From a bacterium (lineage in GTDB: Bacteria; Patescibacteriota; Patescibacteriia; Buchananbacterales; GWA2-38-13): 33,588 bases of DNA. The notes beneath the pieces are model-generated. The model worked only from the letters and a program-made list of their open reading frames with translations. It ran no database searches and was not told where the DNA came from. The stretch is from NCBI GenBank assembly GCA_030648715.1, contig JAUSGZ010000047.1, positions 1-33,588 on the forward strand, written 5' to 3'. The translations under genes were made by a program, and so were the position numbers. Positions 21,009 through 29,908 of this stretch are shown piece by piece (within the stretch, counting starts at the first letter, position 1; each line of letters opens with the position of its first letter).

Positions 21009-21758
21009 TCAGACCGAGCCCAATCGTGGACTTTGGGCAGGAGGTAAAACCTTAATATCTCCTTCGATCTTTCCTTTGATAACACTGTAAATTGGGGGAA
21101 GTCTGTCGAGCTGTACCGATAATTTTCTTGCGTCTTCAGCCTCTATCTGCATGTGATCAACATGTAAACAAATTTTTTCCAAAGTTCCTTTTATTGCAAA
21201 GTCCCAGCCCTTTGTAATGTCCATCTCAAGAAGCTCAATTAAATTCAATGTCGCGCCCCTCCTCTTCTCCCGCTGGTAAAAATCAATCATCAAAAGAAGA
21301 AAGTCCCGACGGTTTGCATCAATTTTTACGCCTAAATAATTAACGTTTGTTTGTAGTTTCAGAATATTTGCATCGATGCTCTTATTCACCAGCTTTTCAA
21401 CCTCTTTGCTTTTTTCTAAAAACTTTTTATCTAAAGATGAAGCTACAGTGCCGTATTTATCATCAACGAGTTTCACTATTTCATCTCTCAAACCGTCGTA
21501 TTTCCTGCTATTCAGGGAATAGTTAGCGTATATATTAGCAACCAACGACACAGAAAATACTGTGAAAAGGAAACCTAAAGTCCAATAAATGGAGTTCAGC
21601 ATCTTGCTATTTACTGACTCGACCACATCAAGCTGAGTTTCCAATTTGATAATTTCTGTGCTTGTAGATGTTAAGTACTCAGCGGCATTCGCATATGACG
21701 GAATTACAATTGAAAACAGAGCGACGAAAACAATAAGATATTTGTTAAAATACTTCAT
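21009..21758 (-). CDS. Predicted membrane coiled-coil protein, unknown function
   Basis: A 249-residue protein that I do not recognise. It begins with a signal-peptide-like stretch (MKYFNKYLIVFVALFS, then PSYANAAEY with an AxA-type cleavage site near residue 26). A membrane helix lies at about 57-77 (YWTLGFLFTVFSVSLVANIYA), then a charged region rich in Lys, Asp and Leu heptads (about 85-135) suggests a coiled coil. The C-terminal part is soluble and mixed. Codon use is AT-rich, unlike the adjoining SecA gene. Topology would be a short external segment, one membrane helix and a cytoplasmic coiled coil. Confidence 0.65.
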   Translation of the reverse strand: MKYFNKYLIVFVALFSIVIPSYANAAEYLTSTSTEIIKLETQLDVVESVNSKMLNSIYWTLGFLFTVFSVSLVANIYANYSLNSRKYDGLRDEIVKLVDDKYGTVASSLDKKFLEKSKEVEKLVNKSIDANILKLQTNVNYLGVKIDANRRDFLLLMIDFYQREKRRGATLNLIELLEMDITKGWDFAIKGTLEKICLHVDHMQIEAEDARKLSVQLDRLPPIYSVIKGKIEGDIKVLPPAQSPRLGSV

Positions 21759-21864
21759 ATATCAAATTATTATGCAATAATTTTACACCCCACAACACTT
21801 CTCGAACCCCGTACCAGTCCACCAAGAGGGGTCAGCTACGGGGCAGGCTTCTCCCCCCTCCCAT

Positions 21865-21881
21865 CCTTCGACAAGCTCAGG
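21865..21881. repeat. CCTTCGACAAGCTCAGG intergenic repeat-like motif
   Basis: A CCT/AGG-bounded sequence that, from general familiarity, recurs in intergenic DNA of many unrelated bacterial genomes. It is a single copy in this window, in the 151-nt gap between secA and the membrane coiled-coil gene. I see no gene or promoter in the rest of this gap. Confidence 0.4.
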
Positions 21882-21909
21882 ACTCCGCTTGCTCCTACCA
21901 ATTTCAAGC

Positions 21910-24726
21910 CTACTTTCCATGGCAGTGTTTGAATTTCACTGGCGTACCATCCGCCTTCTTCGCTCCGCACGGGCAGGGGTCGTTCCTCCCCACCCGCTTG
22001 CCCTCGTAGTGGGTTTGCGCGTCGTCCACGTTGGACACTGTTTCGCGCTTGGCGACTTCCCGCGCCTGCGGCGTGTCGTCGTTGGTACTTGCGGCCGCGG
22101 CAACCGCCGACGGGCCGCGCTGCATTTCTTTTGACGGCGCGGTGAACTGCATCGCGCCCAACCGCGGCTGTTGCATCAGCATCTGGCCGGCCACGCCGAC
22201 CTTGTAGATGCTGTAGACGATTTGCTTGTTGACGATGTTGGTCAGCTCCGTGAACATGCGATAGGACTCGCGCTTGTACTCCACCAGCGGGTCCAGTTGC
22301 CCGTACCCGCGCAGCCCGATACCGGTACGCAAGTGGTCCATGGAATCCAGATGGTCCATCCAGAGCGTGTCCATGGAGCGCAGCATCACGGCCTTTTCAA
22401 TTTTCCGCATCGCCAGTCGGTCGCTCGTTGCCGCTTCAGCCGCCCGTTCCAGCTGGTCGTAGTGGGCAACGGCCAATTCTTTCAGGTAATCAATGATGCG
22501 GGTCCGCGCTTCGGCGTCGGCCAGCTTGTCGCCGGCCTTGCCGCGCCGAAGTTCCAATTGCTGCACAGCGTCGGACGGCAGCGGGAAAATGGTCTTTGCG
22601 ACCTCCGCCACTTCTTTCAGATCCCAGTCCTGCTGGTTTTCGCCGGCCGTGTGAAACCCGACGAACTGCGCGATTTCCTCGGCCACCAGACCCAGTACGT
22701 CGTCGCGGAGGTTGTCGCCGTGCAAAATTTTCTTGCGGCGGCCGTACATGAGCTCGCGGTGCTTGTTGACCACGTCGTCGTACTCCACCAAATGTTTGCG
22801 CAGGTCGAAGTTGTGGCCCTCCACTTTCTTCTGCGCGGCTTCCAGCGAGCGCGACACCATCCGGTTCTCAATGGGCATGTCCTCGGGAATCTTCAAGGTC
22901 TCCATGATGCCGCGGATGCGGTCGGACCCGAATATCTTCATCAGGTCGTCCTCGGTGCTCAAGAAAAATTGCGAAGAGCCCGGGTCGCCCTGGCGGCCCG
23001 CGCGTCCGCGCAACTGGTTGTCGATTCGGCGCGACTCGTGCCGTTCGGTGCCAATGATGTGCAGGCCCCCCAGCTCGCACACGACCTTGCCTTCCTCGGC
23101 GTCCGGCGGGTTACCGCCCAGGATGATGTCTACGCCGCGGCCGGCCATGTTCGTGGCAATGGTCACCGCGCCCCGGCGGCCAGCCTGCGCGATGATCTGG
23201 CCTTCCTTTTCGTGCTGTTTGGCGTTCAGGAGCTGCGCCTCAATTCCCGACTGCGCGAGCAACTGGCCCAGCAGTTCGTTTTTTTCAATGGAAATGGTGC
23301 CCACCAGCACGGGCTGGCCCTTGGCATGGCGCGCAATTATTTCGGCAACCACGGCCTGATATTTGCCGCCCTCGGTTTTATAGATGCGGTCCGGCAGATC
23401 GCCGCGCACCATCGGCTTGTTGGTGGGCACCGTAACGACTTCCAGATCGTAGATTTTTGAGAACTCCTCGGCCTCGGTGGCGGCGGTCCCGGTCATGCCG
23501 GCCAGTTTGTTGTACAAGCGAAAAAGATTTTGGAACGTGACGGTGGCAAGCGTGCGGCTTTCCTGCTGGACCTTGACCCCTTCCTTGGCTTCGATGGCTT
23601 GGTGCAGCCCTTCGGAGTAGCGACGGCCGTGCATCATGCGGCCGGTGAACTCGTCCACGATGATGATCTCGCCGTCCTTGACCACGTACTCCTTGTCCAG
23701 ATGGTAGAGGGATTGCGCGCGCACCGCCTGTTCGATGTGGTGGACCAGGTCCATCCCGCCCTCGGCGTAGAGGTTGGATACCCCCAGCGCTTTCTCCACC
23801 TTGGTAATGCCTTCCTCGGTCAACGTTGCCGCGCGCATCTTCAGGTCCACGTTGTAGTCGGTGTTCTCCACCAGAGTGCCCGCGATCTGGGCGAACTGCC
23901 GGTAGCGATCGGACGACTCGGCATCGGGGGCGGAAATGATGAGCGGAGTTCGCGCCTCATCTATGAGGATGGAGTCCACCTCGTCCACGATGGCGTAGTG
24001 CAGGCCGCGCTGGACCTCCTGGATAGGCGCGCCGGCCATATTGTCGCGCAGGTAGTCAAAACCGAATTCGTTGTTCGTGCCGTAGGTGATGTCGCAGCCG
24101 TACGCTTCGCGCCGCGGCACGGGTCGCAGGTAGCTGTACTCCACGCGGAAGGCGCCGGTGGTGTCGCGCACGCGGTCGCGGTCTGGCTCGGTGGGCTTGG
24201 ACTCCTCCACTTTGGTCTGCGTCTGGTACGACGGGTCGTAGCGGAACGACGTTTCGTGCTGGATACAGCCGACCGTCATCCCGAGCGCGTGGTAGATCTG
24301 CCCCATCCAGACCGCGTCGCGCCGCGCCAGATAGTCGTTGACTGTAACCAAGTGACAGCCTTTGCCCTCCAGCGCATTGAGGTACATCGGTAACGTCGCC
24401 GTCAACGTCTTTCCTTCACCTGTCCGCATCTCGGCGATCTGCCCGCGGTGCAGGACCATGCCGCCGAGCAGCTGCACGTCAAAATGGCGCTGGCCCAGCG
24501 TCCGACGCGCGGCTTCCCGCACGGCAGCGAACGCGTCGGTCAGCAGCGCGTCCAGCGCTTCGCCTTTCGCGAGGCGCTCGCGCAGGACCGCGGTTGCGCC
24601 CGACAATTCCGCGTCGGAAAGCGCGCGGTATTTTTGCTCTAAAGCATTGACCTGGGCGACGGTCGGCTCCAGGGTTTTCACGACGCGGGCATTGGCATCG
24701 CCGAAAATTTTGGTCAAAAGCGACAT
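21910..24726 (-). CDS. secA: Preprotein translocase ATPase SecA
   Basis: A 938-residue motor ATPase that drives proteins through SecYEG. Walker A is MRTGEGKT (residues 100-107), followed by [13 protein letters not shown]; the [18 protein letters not shown] Walker B region, [14 protein letters not shown] and [24 protein letters not shown] motifs are intact. The C-terminus has the SEC-C zinc finger [11 protein letters not shown]...FKHCHG, which binds SecB or ribosomes. A charged insert (about residues 180-210) occurs between the first nucleotide-binding domain motifs, as in some other SecA lineages. It is a single gene with its own promoter. Confidence 0.97.
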   Translation of the reverse strand: MSLLTKIFGDANARVVKTLEPTVAQVNALEQKYRALSDAELSGATAVLRERLAKGEALDALLTDAFAAVREAARRTLGQRHFDVQLLGGMVLHRGQIAEMRTGEGKTLTATLPMYLNALEGKGCHLVTVNDYLARRDAVWMGQIYHALGMTVGCIQHETSFRYDPSYQTQTKVEESKPTEPDRDRVRDTTGAFRVEYSYLRPVPRREAYGCDITYGTNNEFGFDYLRDNMAGAPIQEVQRGLHYAIVDEVDSILIDEARTPLIISAPDAESSDRYRQFAQIAGTLVENTDYNVDLKMRAATLTEEGITKVEKALGVSNLYAEGGMDLVHHIEQAVRAQSLYHLDKEYVVKDGEIIIVDEFTGRMMHGRRYSEGLHQAIEAKEGVKVQQESRTLATVTFQNLFRLYNKLAGMTGTAATEAEEFSKIYDLEVVTVPTNKPMVRGDLPDRIYKTEGGKYQAVVAEIIARHAKGQPVLVGTISIEKNELLGQLLAQSGIEAQLLNAKQHEKEGQIIAQAGRRGAVTIATNMAGRGVDIILGGNPPDAEEGKVVCELGGLHIIGTERHESRRIDNQLRGRAGRQGDPGSSQFFLSTEDDLMKIFGSDRIRGIMETLKIPEDMPIENRMVSRSLEAAQKKVEGHNFDLRKHLVEYDDVVNKHRELMYGRRKKILHGDNLRDDVLGLVAEEIAQFVGFHTAGENQQDWDLKEVAEVAKTIFPLPSDAVQQLELRRGKAGDKLADAEARTRIIDYLKELAVAHYDQLERAAEAATSDRLAMRKIEKAVMLRSMDTLWMDHLDSMDHLRTGIGLRGYGQLDPLVEYKRESYRMFTELTNIVNKQIVYSIYKVGVAGQMLMQQPRLGAMQFTAPSKEMQRGPSAVAAAASTNDDTPQAREVAKRETVSNVDDAQTHYEGKRVGRNDPCPCGAKKADGTPVKFKHCHGK

Positions 24727-24739
24727 AGAATGTTTGCCA

Positions 24740-24768
24740 ATTTTACCCTAAACTCTGCCAAATTGCAA
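24740..24768 (-). promoter_or_regulatory. Promoter of secA
   Basis: On the minus strand: TTGCAA (24768-24763), a 17-nt spacer and TAAAAT (24745-24740), 13 nt before the secA ATG. The mRNA leader would be only a few nucleotides long, and no Shine-Dalgarno sequence is seen, so initiation may be near-leaderless. Confidence 0.55.
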
Positions 24769-24789
24769 ACGTCGGGCATCGGCTTGGTT

Positions 24790-24818
24790 TTGACATTTGT
24801 ACAACCCCGTGCTAACGT
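24790..24818 (+). promoter_or_regulatory. Promoter of candidate RNA G
   Basis: TTGACA (24790-24795), a 17-nt spacer and TAACGT (24813-24818). Predicted start near 24825. Confidence 0.65.
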
Positions 24819-24824
24819 TTCACT

Positions 24825-25040
24825 TCGCTCCGTCCTTTGGAAATTTCCCTGTGGGTTGGCGCTTCGCGCTTTGCACCTTTGCCGTTCGCGGCGTTCACTT
24901 CTTTTCTCCCCGCCATTTCGGCGGGCTTTCTCTCTTCACGCGTCGTGAACCCAACCCACGGGGTTTAGTTCCCCGCCTGCCGGGCTCGTCACCCTCTAAT
25001 CACCGTTAACGGTGCGGTGAGTCCGGCGGGCTCTTTTTAT
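24825..25040 (+). ncRNA. Candidate structured RNA G (multi-hairpin junction)
   Basis: A ~215-nt unit. A 13-bp helix, CCCTGTGGGTTGG (24847-24859) with CCAACCCACGGGG (24951-24963), encloses four hairpins in a row: GCGC-TTC-GCGC (24859-24869), GCCG-TTCG-CGGC (a UUCG tetraloop, 24881-24892), CCCGCC/GGCGGG (24909-24925) and TTCACG-CGT-CGTGAA (24935-24949). The terminator is GCCTGCCGGG/TCCGGCGGGC (24975-24984 with 25022-25031), which itself contains CACCG-TTAA-CGGTG, and ends in a T run. A five-way junction with stable loops is good evidence for a functional RNA; no coding frame is credible. Confidence 0.6.
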
Positions 25041-25051
25041 TTCCCCACGGA

Positions 25052-25080
25052 TTGACAAAAAGCACCGGTGAACCTACAGT
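25052..25080 (+). promoter_or_regulatory. Promoter of candidate RNA H
   Basis: TTGACA (25052-25057), a 17-nt spacer and TACAGT (25075-25080). It lies 12 nt after the RNA G terminator. Confidence 0.7.
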
Positions 25081-25086
25081 GGCAGC

Positions 25087-25273
25087 GCCCTTTCCTATAC
25101 CAACTATCCGGGAAAACCATCGTGACGGTGACCTACCCCTACATCAGCTCACCGCCCCTGGTTCTCCCGGACCAATATTCGCTCGCCGGATCGCAGGCTG
25201 CCTCTCCCTCCAAATCCCCTTTCTGTTTCCAAAAGGGGCCCCACGGCAGCTCGCATTTCCGGCGGGCCTTTTT
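25087..25273 (+). ncRNA. Candidate structured RNA H
   Basis: A ~187-nt unit. TCCGGGAAAACCA (25107-25119) pairs with TGGTTCTCCCGGA (25159-25171) at 12 of 13 positions and encloses CGGTGA/TCACCG (25126-25131 with 25149-25154). A further hairpin CCCCTTT/AAAGGGG (25216-25238) precedes the terminator GCTCGC/GCGGGC (25249-25267) plus T run. The terminator region shares 22 identical bases with the terminator of the pilus operon. No credible protein frame is present. Confidence 0.5.
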
Positions 25274-25299
25274 CATTGTAAACTATATGGTACTAGATA

Positions 25300-25328
25300 T
25301 TGACAGTCATCTAAAAATGTGCTTTAAT
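25300..25328 (+). promoter_or_regulatory. Promoter of the pilus assembly operon
   Basis: TTGACA (25300-25305), a 17-nt spacer ending in TGC (extended -10) and TTTAAT (25323-25328). Predicted start near 25335, 37 nt before the pilB ATG. Confidence 0.75.
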
Positions 25329-25371
25329 CAACTACCGACAAAACATCTACATTTATCGTCGCCTAGTAATT

Positions 25372-27120
25372 ATGATAAATCTGATCTCCTTTGGCAGTGA
25401 TGCCAACCGTCTCTGGAAGGCTCTGGAGAACGAGCGGTGCATCACCCGAGAACAATTTCGCGAAGCCGTACAGCAAGCACGCGCCTCCGGGCGCTTTTTG
25501 ACCGATGTGCTCCTGCACAATGAAGCCCTGGCGCAGGAAAAGTTGCTGCACGTTCTATCGACGACGCTGCAAATCCCCGAAGTGCGGCTGGCCGACCGGG
25601 TGATCTCGCCGGGAGTTTTGAGTCTCATCCCGAAAGAGGTGGCGGAGCAGCATGCGGTCATCGTCTTCAAGAAGATCAAAGACGTGATCCACGTAGCGAC
25701 CACCGCGCCAGAAAATACGCAGACCATCGATTTTATCAGCAAAAAAACCGGGCTGAAACCCCAAGTATTCATCACCACGGGCAAAGATATCCGCCACGCG
25801 CTGCGCGGCTACCAGGGGGAGCTGACCGAGGAATTCTCCCGCATCATCGAACTGAGCATGCGTGAGGCCATGGCGGCGTACGATTCCGCTGAAAAAATGG
25901 CCAACTTCGTCCCGATGATCCGCATGGTGGACACCATCATCGAACGGGCGCTGCGGCAGAAAGCATCGGACATCCACGTGGAGCCGACCAGCAACAAAAT
26001 ATCGATCCGCTTCCGGATCGACGGCCTGCTGCAACGGATCGTTGAGCTGCCGACCCCGATCTTGCCGCCGCTGATCGCGCGCCTGAAACTCATGGCAAAC
26101 TTAAAACTCGACGAACATCGGCGACCGCAGGACGGGCGGTTCAATCACGTGCTGGACAACCGTGAAGTTGCCATCCGCGTGTCGGCGATACCGACGCTGC
26201 ACGGCACGAAAATGGTGCTGCGCATTCTCGATACGCCGGAAAAACAGCTCGGATTGAGAAAGCTCGGGCTGAACACCATGGACCTGCACAAAATGAAGCG
26301 CCATGCGCTCAAGCCGCACGGGATGATCTTGGTCACCGGCCCGACGGGATCCGGGAAAACGACGACGCTCTATACGCTGCTCAAAATGCTGCACAAAGAG
26401 GCGGTCAACATTTGCACCATCGAAGACCCGATCGAGTACGGCATGGATGGCATCAACCAGACCCAGGTGTATCCGGACGGCGGCATCACCTTTGCCACCG
26501 GGCTCCGTTCGCTCCTCCGGCAGGACCCCAACGTCATCATGGTCGGTGAGATCCGCGACGCGGAAACGGCGGAGATCGCGATCAACGCGGCCATGACCGG
26601 CCACCTGGTGCTATCCACGCTGCATACCAATACCGTTTTTTTGACGCCGCAACGGCTGGTGGAAATGGGCGTGGAGCCGTACCTGGTCGCTTCGGTCATC
26701 AATGTTATCGTCGGGCAACGCCTGGTGCGGAAGGTCTGCAGCCATTGCCGAACCTCGGCATTTTTCACCAGTAAAATTTTTGACCGGTTCCGGCCCCTGT
26801 GCGACCTGCCAACACTGCTCACCCAGTTCCATCAACTCGGTCTCCTCCCGCCGGTCACCGACCCCAGCCAGCTAAAGATCTCGTACGGGAAAGGCTGCCC
26901 GAAGTGCAACGGCACCGGCTATCTCGGGCGGGTGGGTATCTATGAGATCCTGCCGGTCGATGAAACGGTGCGCGGATTGATCCTCAACCGCGCCCCCGGG
27001 GAGACCCTGCGCCAAGCCGCGGAAAAGAATGGCGTGCTCACCATGCATGCCGACGGCATGCTGAAAGTGCTCACGGGGTTGACGACCTTTGCCGAGGTAT
27101 TTCGAGTGACGAAGGATTAG
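25372..27120 (+). CDS. pilB: Type IV pilus / type II secretion assembly ATPase (PilB/GspE family)
   Basis: A 582-residue hexameric ATPase that powers pilin polymerisation. An N-terminal GspE_N/MshEN-like domain (about residues 1-150) is followed by SDIHVEPTSNKISIRFRIDG, Walker A GPTGSGKTT (323-331), the Asp box IEDPIEY, Walker B LLRQDPNVIMVGEIRD and the His box GHLVLSTLHTN. The C-terminal zinc knuckle has two CxxC pairs, Cys456/459 and Cys509/512, within CSHC and CPKCNGTGY, as in PilB rather than PilT. It is the first gene of a six-gene plus-strand operon. No clear Shine-Dalgarno sequence precedes the ATG. Confidence 0.94.
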   Translation: MINLISFGSDANRLWKALENERCITREQFREAVQQARASGRFLTDVLLHNEALAQEKLLHVLSTTLQIPEVRLADRVISPGVLSLIPKEVAEQHAVIVFKKIKDVIHVATTAPENTQTIDFISKKTGLKPQVFITTGKDIRHALRGYQGELTEEFSRIIELSMREAMAAYDSAEKMANFVPMIRMVDTIIERALRQKASDIHVEPTSNKISIRFRIDGLLQRIVELPTPILPPLIARLKLMANLKLDEHRRPQDGRFNHVLDNREVAIRVSAIPTLHGTKMVLRILDTPEKQLGLRKLGLNTMDLHKMKRHALKPHGMILVTGPTGSGKTTTLYTLLKMLHKEAVNICTIEDPIEYGMDGINQTQVYPDGGITFATGLRSLLRQDPNVIMVGEIRDAETAEIAINAAMTGHLVLSTLHTNTVFLTPQRLVEMGVEPYLVASVINVIVGQRLVRKVCSHCRTSAFFTSKIFDRFRPLCDLPTLLTQFHQLGLLPPVTDPSQLKISYGKGCPKCNGTGYLGRVGIYEILPVDETVRGLILNRAPGETLRQAAEKNGVLTMHADGMLKVLTGLTTFAEVFRVTKD

Positions 27121-27124
27121 GCGT

Positions 27125-28336
27125 ATGGCCGTATTTTCCTACACCGCGATCAACTCGAAGAACGTTTTCGTCAAAGGCACGCTGCGTGGATTTTTCATCA
27201 AGCGAGCGGTTGAAAAGTTGTCGCGCCAGGGTCTCCAGGTCGTGAACGTCAAGCGCGAAGCAACCCGGCAGCGATCGAATATCGCGCGCGTCACCGCGAG
27301 GATCACGCGGGTCGACCGGATCTTTTTCACGCGCCACCTCTATACCCTGCTCGAAGCCGGCGTGGCCTTGGACAAAACCCTGCGCATCGCCGCCGAACAG
27401 ACCGACAATGAAAAATTCAGAACCGTCATTCTGGATCTCTATAAAAGCGTGCAGCGCGGCCAATCGCTCTCGGCGGCCCTCGCGCTGCACCCTAAATATT
27501 TTTCCCTTTTCGTCAGGAGCCTGATCCGTGTCGGCGAACAAAGCGGTAAGCTCGACGAAGTCCTCCTCCATATCCTGGAGCAGCAGGAAAAGGATTACGA
27601 GCTGGCCACAAAAGCCCGCGGGGCGATGATCTACCCCGCCATTCTCGTGACGACGACCCTTTCCATTGTCACCCTGATGATGACTTTCGTCGTGCCAAAG
27701 ATCGCGGGTATCTTTGAGGAAAACCACGCGACCCTCCCGCTGACGACCCGGATCCTGATCGGCACCAGCAACTTCCTGCGACAGTACGGAATATTCCTCC
27801 TGCCGGCGTTGGCCCTGATCCTGCCGACCGCTTTCCGCCTGTGGACCCGGCGCGGGCGCGGCAAAGCCCAATGGGATTACCTCCTGTTGCGCCTCCCGAT
27901 CGCGGGAAAGATCGTTCGGGAGTTCAACCTGGCCCGCCTCACCCGGGCGATCAGCGCGCTGCTGAAAAGCGGCGTTTCCATCCACCGCGCCTTGGAGCTG
28001 GTGCGGGACGTCACCTCGCATACCGAATACCAGCGTTCCATCCAACGAAGCGCGCAGATGGTTTTGCGCGGCATTCCCCTTTCAGAATTACTGAAAGGCT
28101 ACCCGTCCCTCTACCCGCCGCTGGTAACGCGAATGCTGGAAGTGGGCGAGGTCAGCGGACAACTCGACCGCATGTTCGATCGCCTCGCAATCTATTACGA
28201 AAAATCGGTTGCCAACAAGCTGAGCAACCTGACGACGGTGATCGAACCGGTCTTGCTGCTGGGGGTCGGCAGCATCATCGGGTTTATCGCAGTGTCGATC
28301 CTGCTCCCGATCTGGAAATTCGCAGAAACCATTTAG
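27125..28336 (+). CDS. pilC: Type IV pilus inner membrane platform protein (PilC/GspF family)
   Basis: A 403-residue polytopic protein that forms the base on which PilB acts to lift pilins out of the membrane. It has the two repeated T2SSF domains (about residues 65-190 and 268-390); the first includes FTRHLYTLLEAGVALDKTLRI and the second LARLTRAISALLKSGVSIHRAL. Membrane helices lie near 170-192, 218-236 and 375-397. Its start is 4 nt after the pilB stop. Length and domain order are normal for the family. Confidence 0.92.
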   Translation: MAVFSYTAINSKNVFVKGTLRGFFIKRAVEKLSRQGLQVVNVKREATRQRSNIARVTARITRVDRIFFTRHLYTLLEAGVALDKTLRIAAEQTDNEKFRTVILDLYKSVQRGQSLSAALALHPKYFSLFVRSLIRVGEQSGKLDEVLLHILEQQEKDYELATKARGAMIYPAILVTTTLSIVTLMMTFVVPKIAGIFEENHATLPLTTRILIGTSNFLRQYGIFLLPALALILPTAFRLWTRRGRGKAQWDYLLLRLPIAGKIVREFNLARLTRAISALLKSGVSIHRALELVRDVTSHTEYQRSIQRSAQMVLRGIPLSELLKGYPSLYPPLVTRMLEVGEVSGQLDRMFDRLAIYYEKSVANKLSNLTTVIEPVLLLGVGSIIGFIAVSILLPIWKFAETI

Positions 28337-28341
28337 GCACT

Positions 28342-28785
28342 GTGCGCGGCCTTTTTCCCCGCCGAGGATTCTCGCTCGTCGAAGTTACTGTGGTCATCGG
28401 CATCGCAGTTCTTTTGCTGTTGTTGACGCTGCCGAATTATCAAACGATACGCCGGACGGTTTCCGTCCAGAACCAAACCACCGACGTGGAGGAAGCGTTG
28501 CGCCTGGCCCAGATCCGCGCGCTGACCGCCCAGGATGGCACCGCGCATGGCGTTCACTTTTCCACCGGCCAGTACGTGCTCTTCGGCGGCGAATGGGCAA
28601 ACCCCACCTATGCGGTCGCGCACGACCTCCAGCAGGGAGTACAGGTGCTGAGCGGCGCGGGAGTGACCGTTACCTTCCGCCGGCTGGCGGGCACCGCGAA
28701 CGCCGCGACGATCGTCATCGGCTTGCCGGGTGACAACCCCAAGACCATCCAGGTCGACGCAACCGGAAAAATATCAGCCCTATGA
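28342..28785 (+). CDS. Pseudopilin 1 (GspH/FimT-like)
   Basis: A 147-residue minor pilin starting at GTG 28342. The short leader MRGLFPRRG is followed by FSLVEVTVVIGIAVLLLLL, so prepilin peptidase would cut after Gly9 and N-methylate Phe; Glu5 of the mature protein is present. A helix is followed by a beta-rich domain. The DVEEALRLAQIRALTAQ helix and the later strands resemble GspH/FimT. It starts 5 nt after the pilC stop and overlaps the next gene by 4 nt. An upstream frame continuation into pilC is a shadow. Confidence 0.85.
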   Translation: MRGLFPRRGFSLVEVTVVIGIAVLLLLLTLPNYQTIRRTVSVQNQTTDVEEALRLAQIRALTAQDGTAHGVHFSTGQYVLFGGEWANPTYAVAHDLQQGVQVLSGAGVTVTFRRLAGTANAATIVIGLPGDNPKTIQVDATGKISAL

Positions 28786-29381
28786 CGCGGCGCCAACCCA
28801 TCCCGCTGCGGCCACGGGGTTTCAGTGTGGTCGAAGGCATCATCAGCATCGCCATTGCCGCCACAATTGTAGTCGCCATTGGCAGCCTGCTCCAGCGCGT
28901 CAATGCTACGCGCAGGGCGAGCGAAATGCGCCAGATGGCCGACGCCTACGCTGTGGAAAGCATCGAGCTGATGACCGGCCTGAAAAATGCCGCATTCGCT
29001 TGCCGCTGCTCCGTCGATTCCTGCACCGCAACCTCCTGTACCCGGGCGAGCGACCACCAGAGCTGTCCACTGCTGCCGGACTTCACGAGTTGCTGGACCG
29101 AATTTCCCGCCGGGCTGGCGGAGCTGACGCCCTTACGGCTTTCGAACACCGGCGGCAGCTGGGTCCTGCTGGCGGGGCCAGAGACCATCGGCGTTGATCT
29201 GCAGTTCACCCGCACCCTGACGATCGAGAATCTACGGCGGGATGTCGATGGCAATATCAGCTCGACGGGGACCGTCGACTTCAACACCAAAAAGATAACG
29301 GTGACCGTCTCCTGGATGGAAGGAAGCGCGCCCAAAAGCTTGACCCTTTCCCAGATCGTCACCGGCTGGAAAAATCTATGA
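28782..29381 (+). CDS. Pseudopilin 2 (PilV/GspI-like)
   Basis: A 199-residue minor pilin. The leader ends in RPRG, then FSVVEGIISIAIAATIVVAI forms the conserved helix with Glu5. A Cys-rich segment (CRCSVDSC, CTATSCTR, about residues 72-86, plus two further Cys) suggests disulfides outside the cell. The rest is beta-rich. The type is set by the order in the operon and the VVEGIISI pattern; PilV/GspI-like is a moderate guess. Overlaps its neighbours as ATGA on both sides. Confidence 0.82.
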   Translation: MTRRQPIPLRPRGFSVVEGIISIAIAATIVVAIGSLLQRVNATRRASEMRQMADAYAVESIELMTGLKNAAFACRCSVDSCTATSCTRASDHQSCPLLPDFTSCWTEFPAGLAELTPLRLSNTGGSWVLLAGPETIGVDLQFTRTLTIENLRRDVDGNISSTGTVDFNTKKITVTVSWMEGSAPKSLTLSQIVTGWKNL

Positions 29382-29902
29382 GCGCACCAATGCCTCGGCG
29401 TTCTCCCGGCGGCTATACCCTGGTCGAGCTGCTCGTGTATGTTGGCATAGCGACGATCGCGATCGTCGTCTTCACCAGCTTCATGGTGGACGTTTCCAAA
29501 CAGGCCGCGTACGCGCGCATTCGCCAGGAAGTGCACCATACCGGCCGAGTGCTGCTGACCCGGATGATCAGCGACATCCGGAACGCCCAATCGGTAACGA
29601 TCACCAGCCCCAAAGAGCTGCACCTCGTCACGCCCTCGGGCAGCGCTATCCGCTACGTTTGGAATGACGACCCGGCGATCCTGCAAGCCGAATTCGATGA
29701 CGGGTCCGGAAGCGGGACCGTACCGCTCACGAGCAGCGCCGTGCGCGTCACACTGCTCGATTTTCAATACCGTTCCGCCGATACGAACGAAATATCGGTT
29801 CACCTGCGGGTCGCCCAGGGCAACGAGAGCGCCGCGCCGGAACGGCGCGCCGACATCGACATCGCTTCAGTCGGGATCCGGCGGCGGTCGCTGTACCAGT
29901 AA
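29378..29902 (+). CDS. Pseudopilin 3 (PilW/GspJ-like)
   Basis: A 174-residue minor pilin with leader MSAPMPRRSPGG, then YTLVELLVYVGIATIAIVVF: cleavage would follow Gly12, and Glu5 is present. The helix continues as a long amphipathic region (QAAYARIRQEVHHTGRVLLTRMISDIRNAQSV), which together with RYVW and the later beta-strands fits the PilW/GspJ group. It overlaps the previous gene by ATGA and lies 6 nt before the next. Confidence 0.82.
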   Translation: MSAPMPRRSPGGYTLVELLVYVGIATIAIVVFTSFMVDVSKQAAYARIRQEVHHTGRVLLTRMISDIRNAQSVTITSPKELHLVTPSGSAIRYVWNDDPAILQAEFDDGSGSGTVPLTSSAVRVTLLDFQYRSADTNEISVHLRVAQGNESAAPERRADIDIASVGIRRRSLYQ

Positions 29903-29908
29903 CCCGCT

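Noticed and set aside
22171-23460. A 429-codon open frame on the plus strand
   Set aside because: It lies wholly antisense to secA, a certain gene, and is a product of high-GC codon bias. No family motif is visible.
27071-28045. A 324-codon open frame on the minus strand
   Set aside because: Antisense to pilC and the end of pilB, with low-complexity Arg/Gly/Gln content and no recognisable domain.
27841-28341. Upstream extension of pseudopilin 1
   Set aside because: The frame is open back into pilC, but the leader MRGLFPRRG from GTG 28342 followed by FSLVE is a normal prepilin start, and the upstream translation is Arg/Pro-rich frame shadow.
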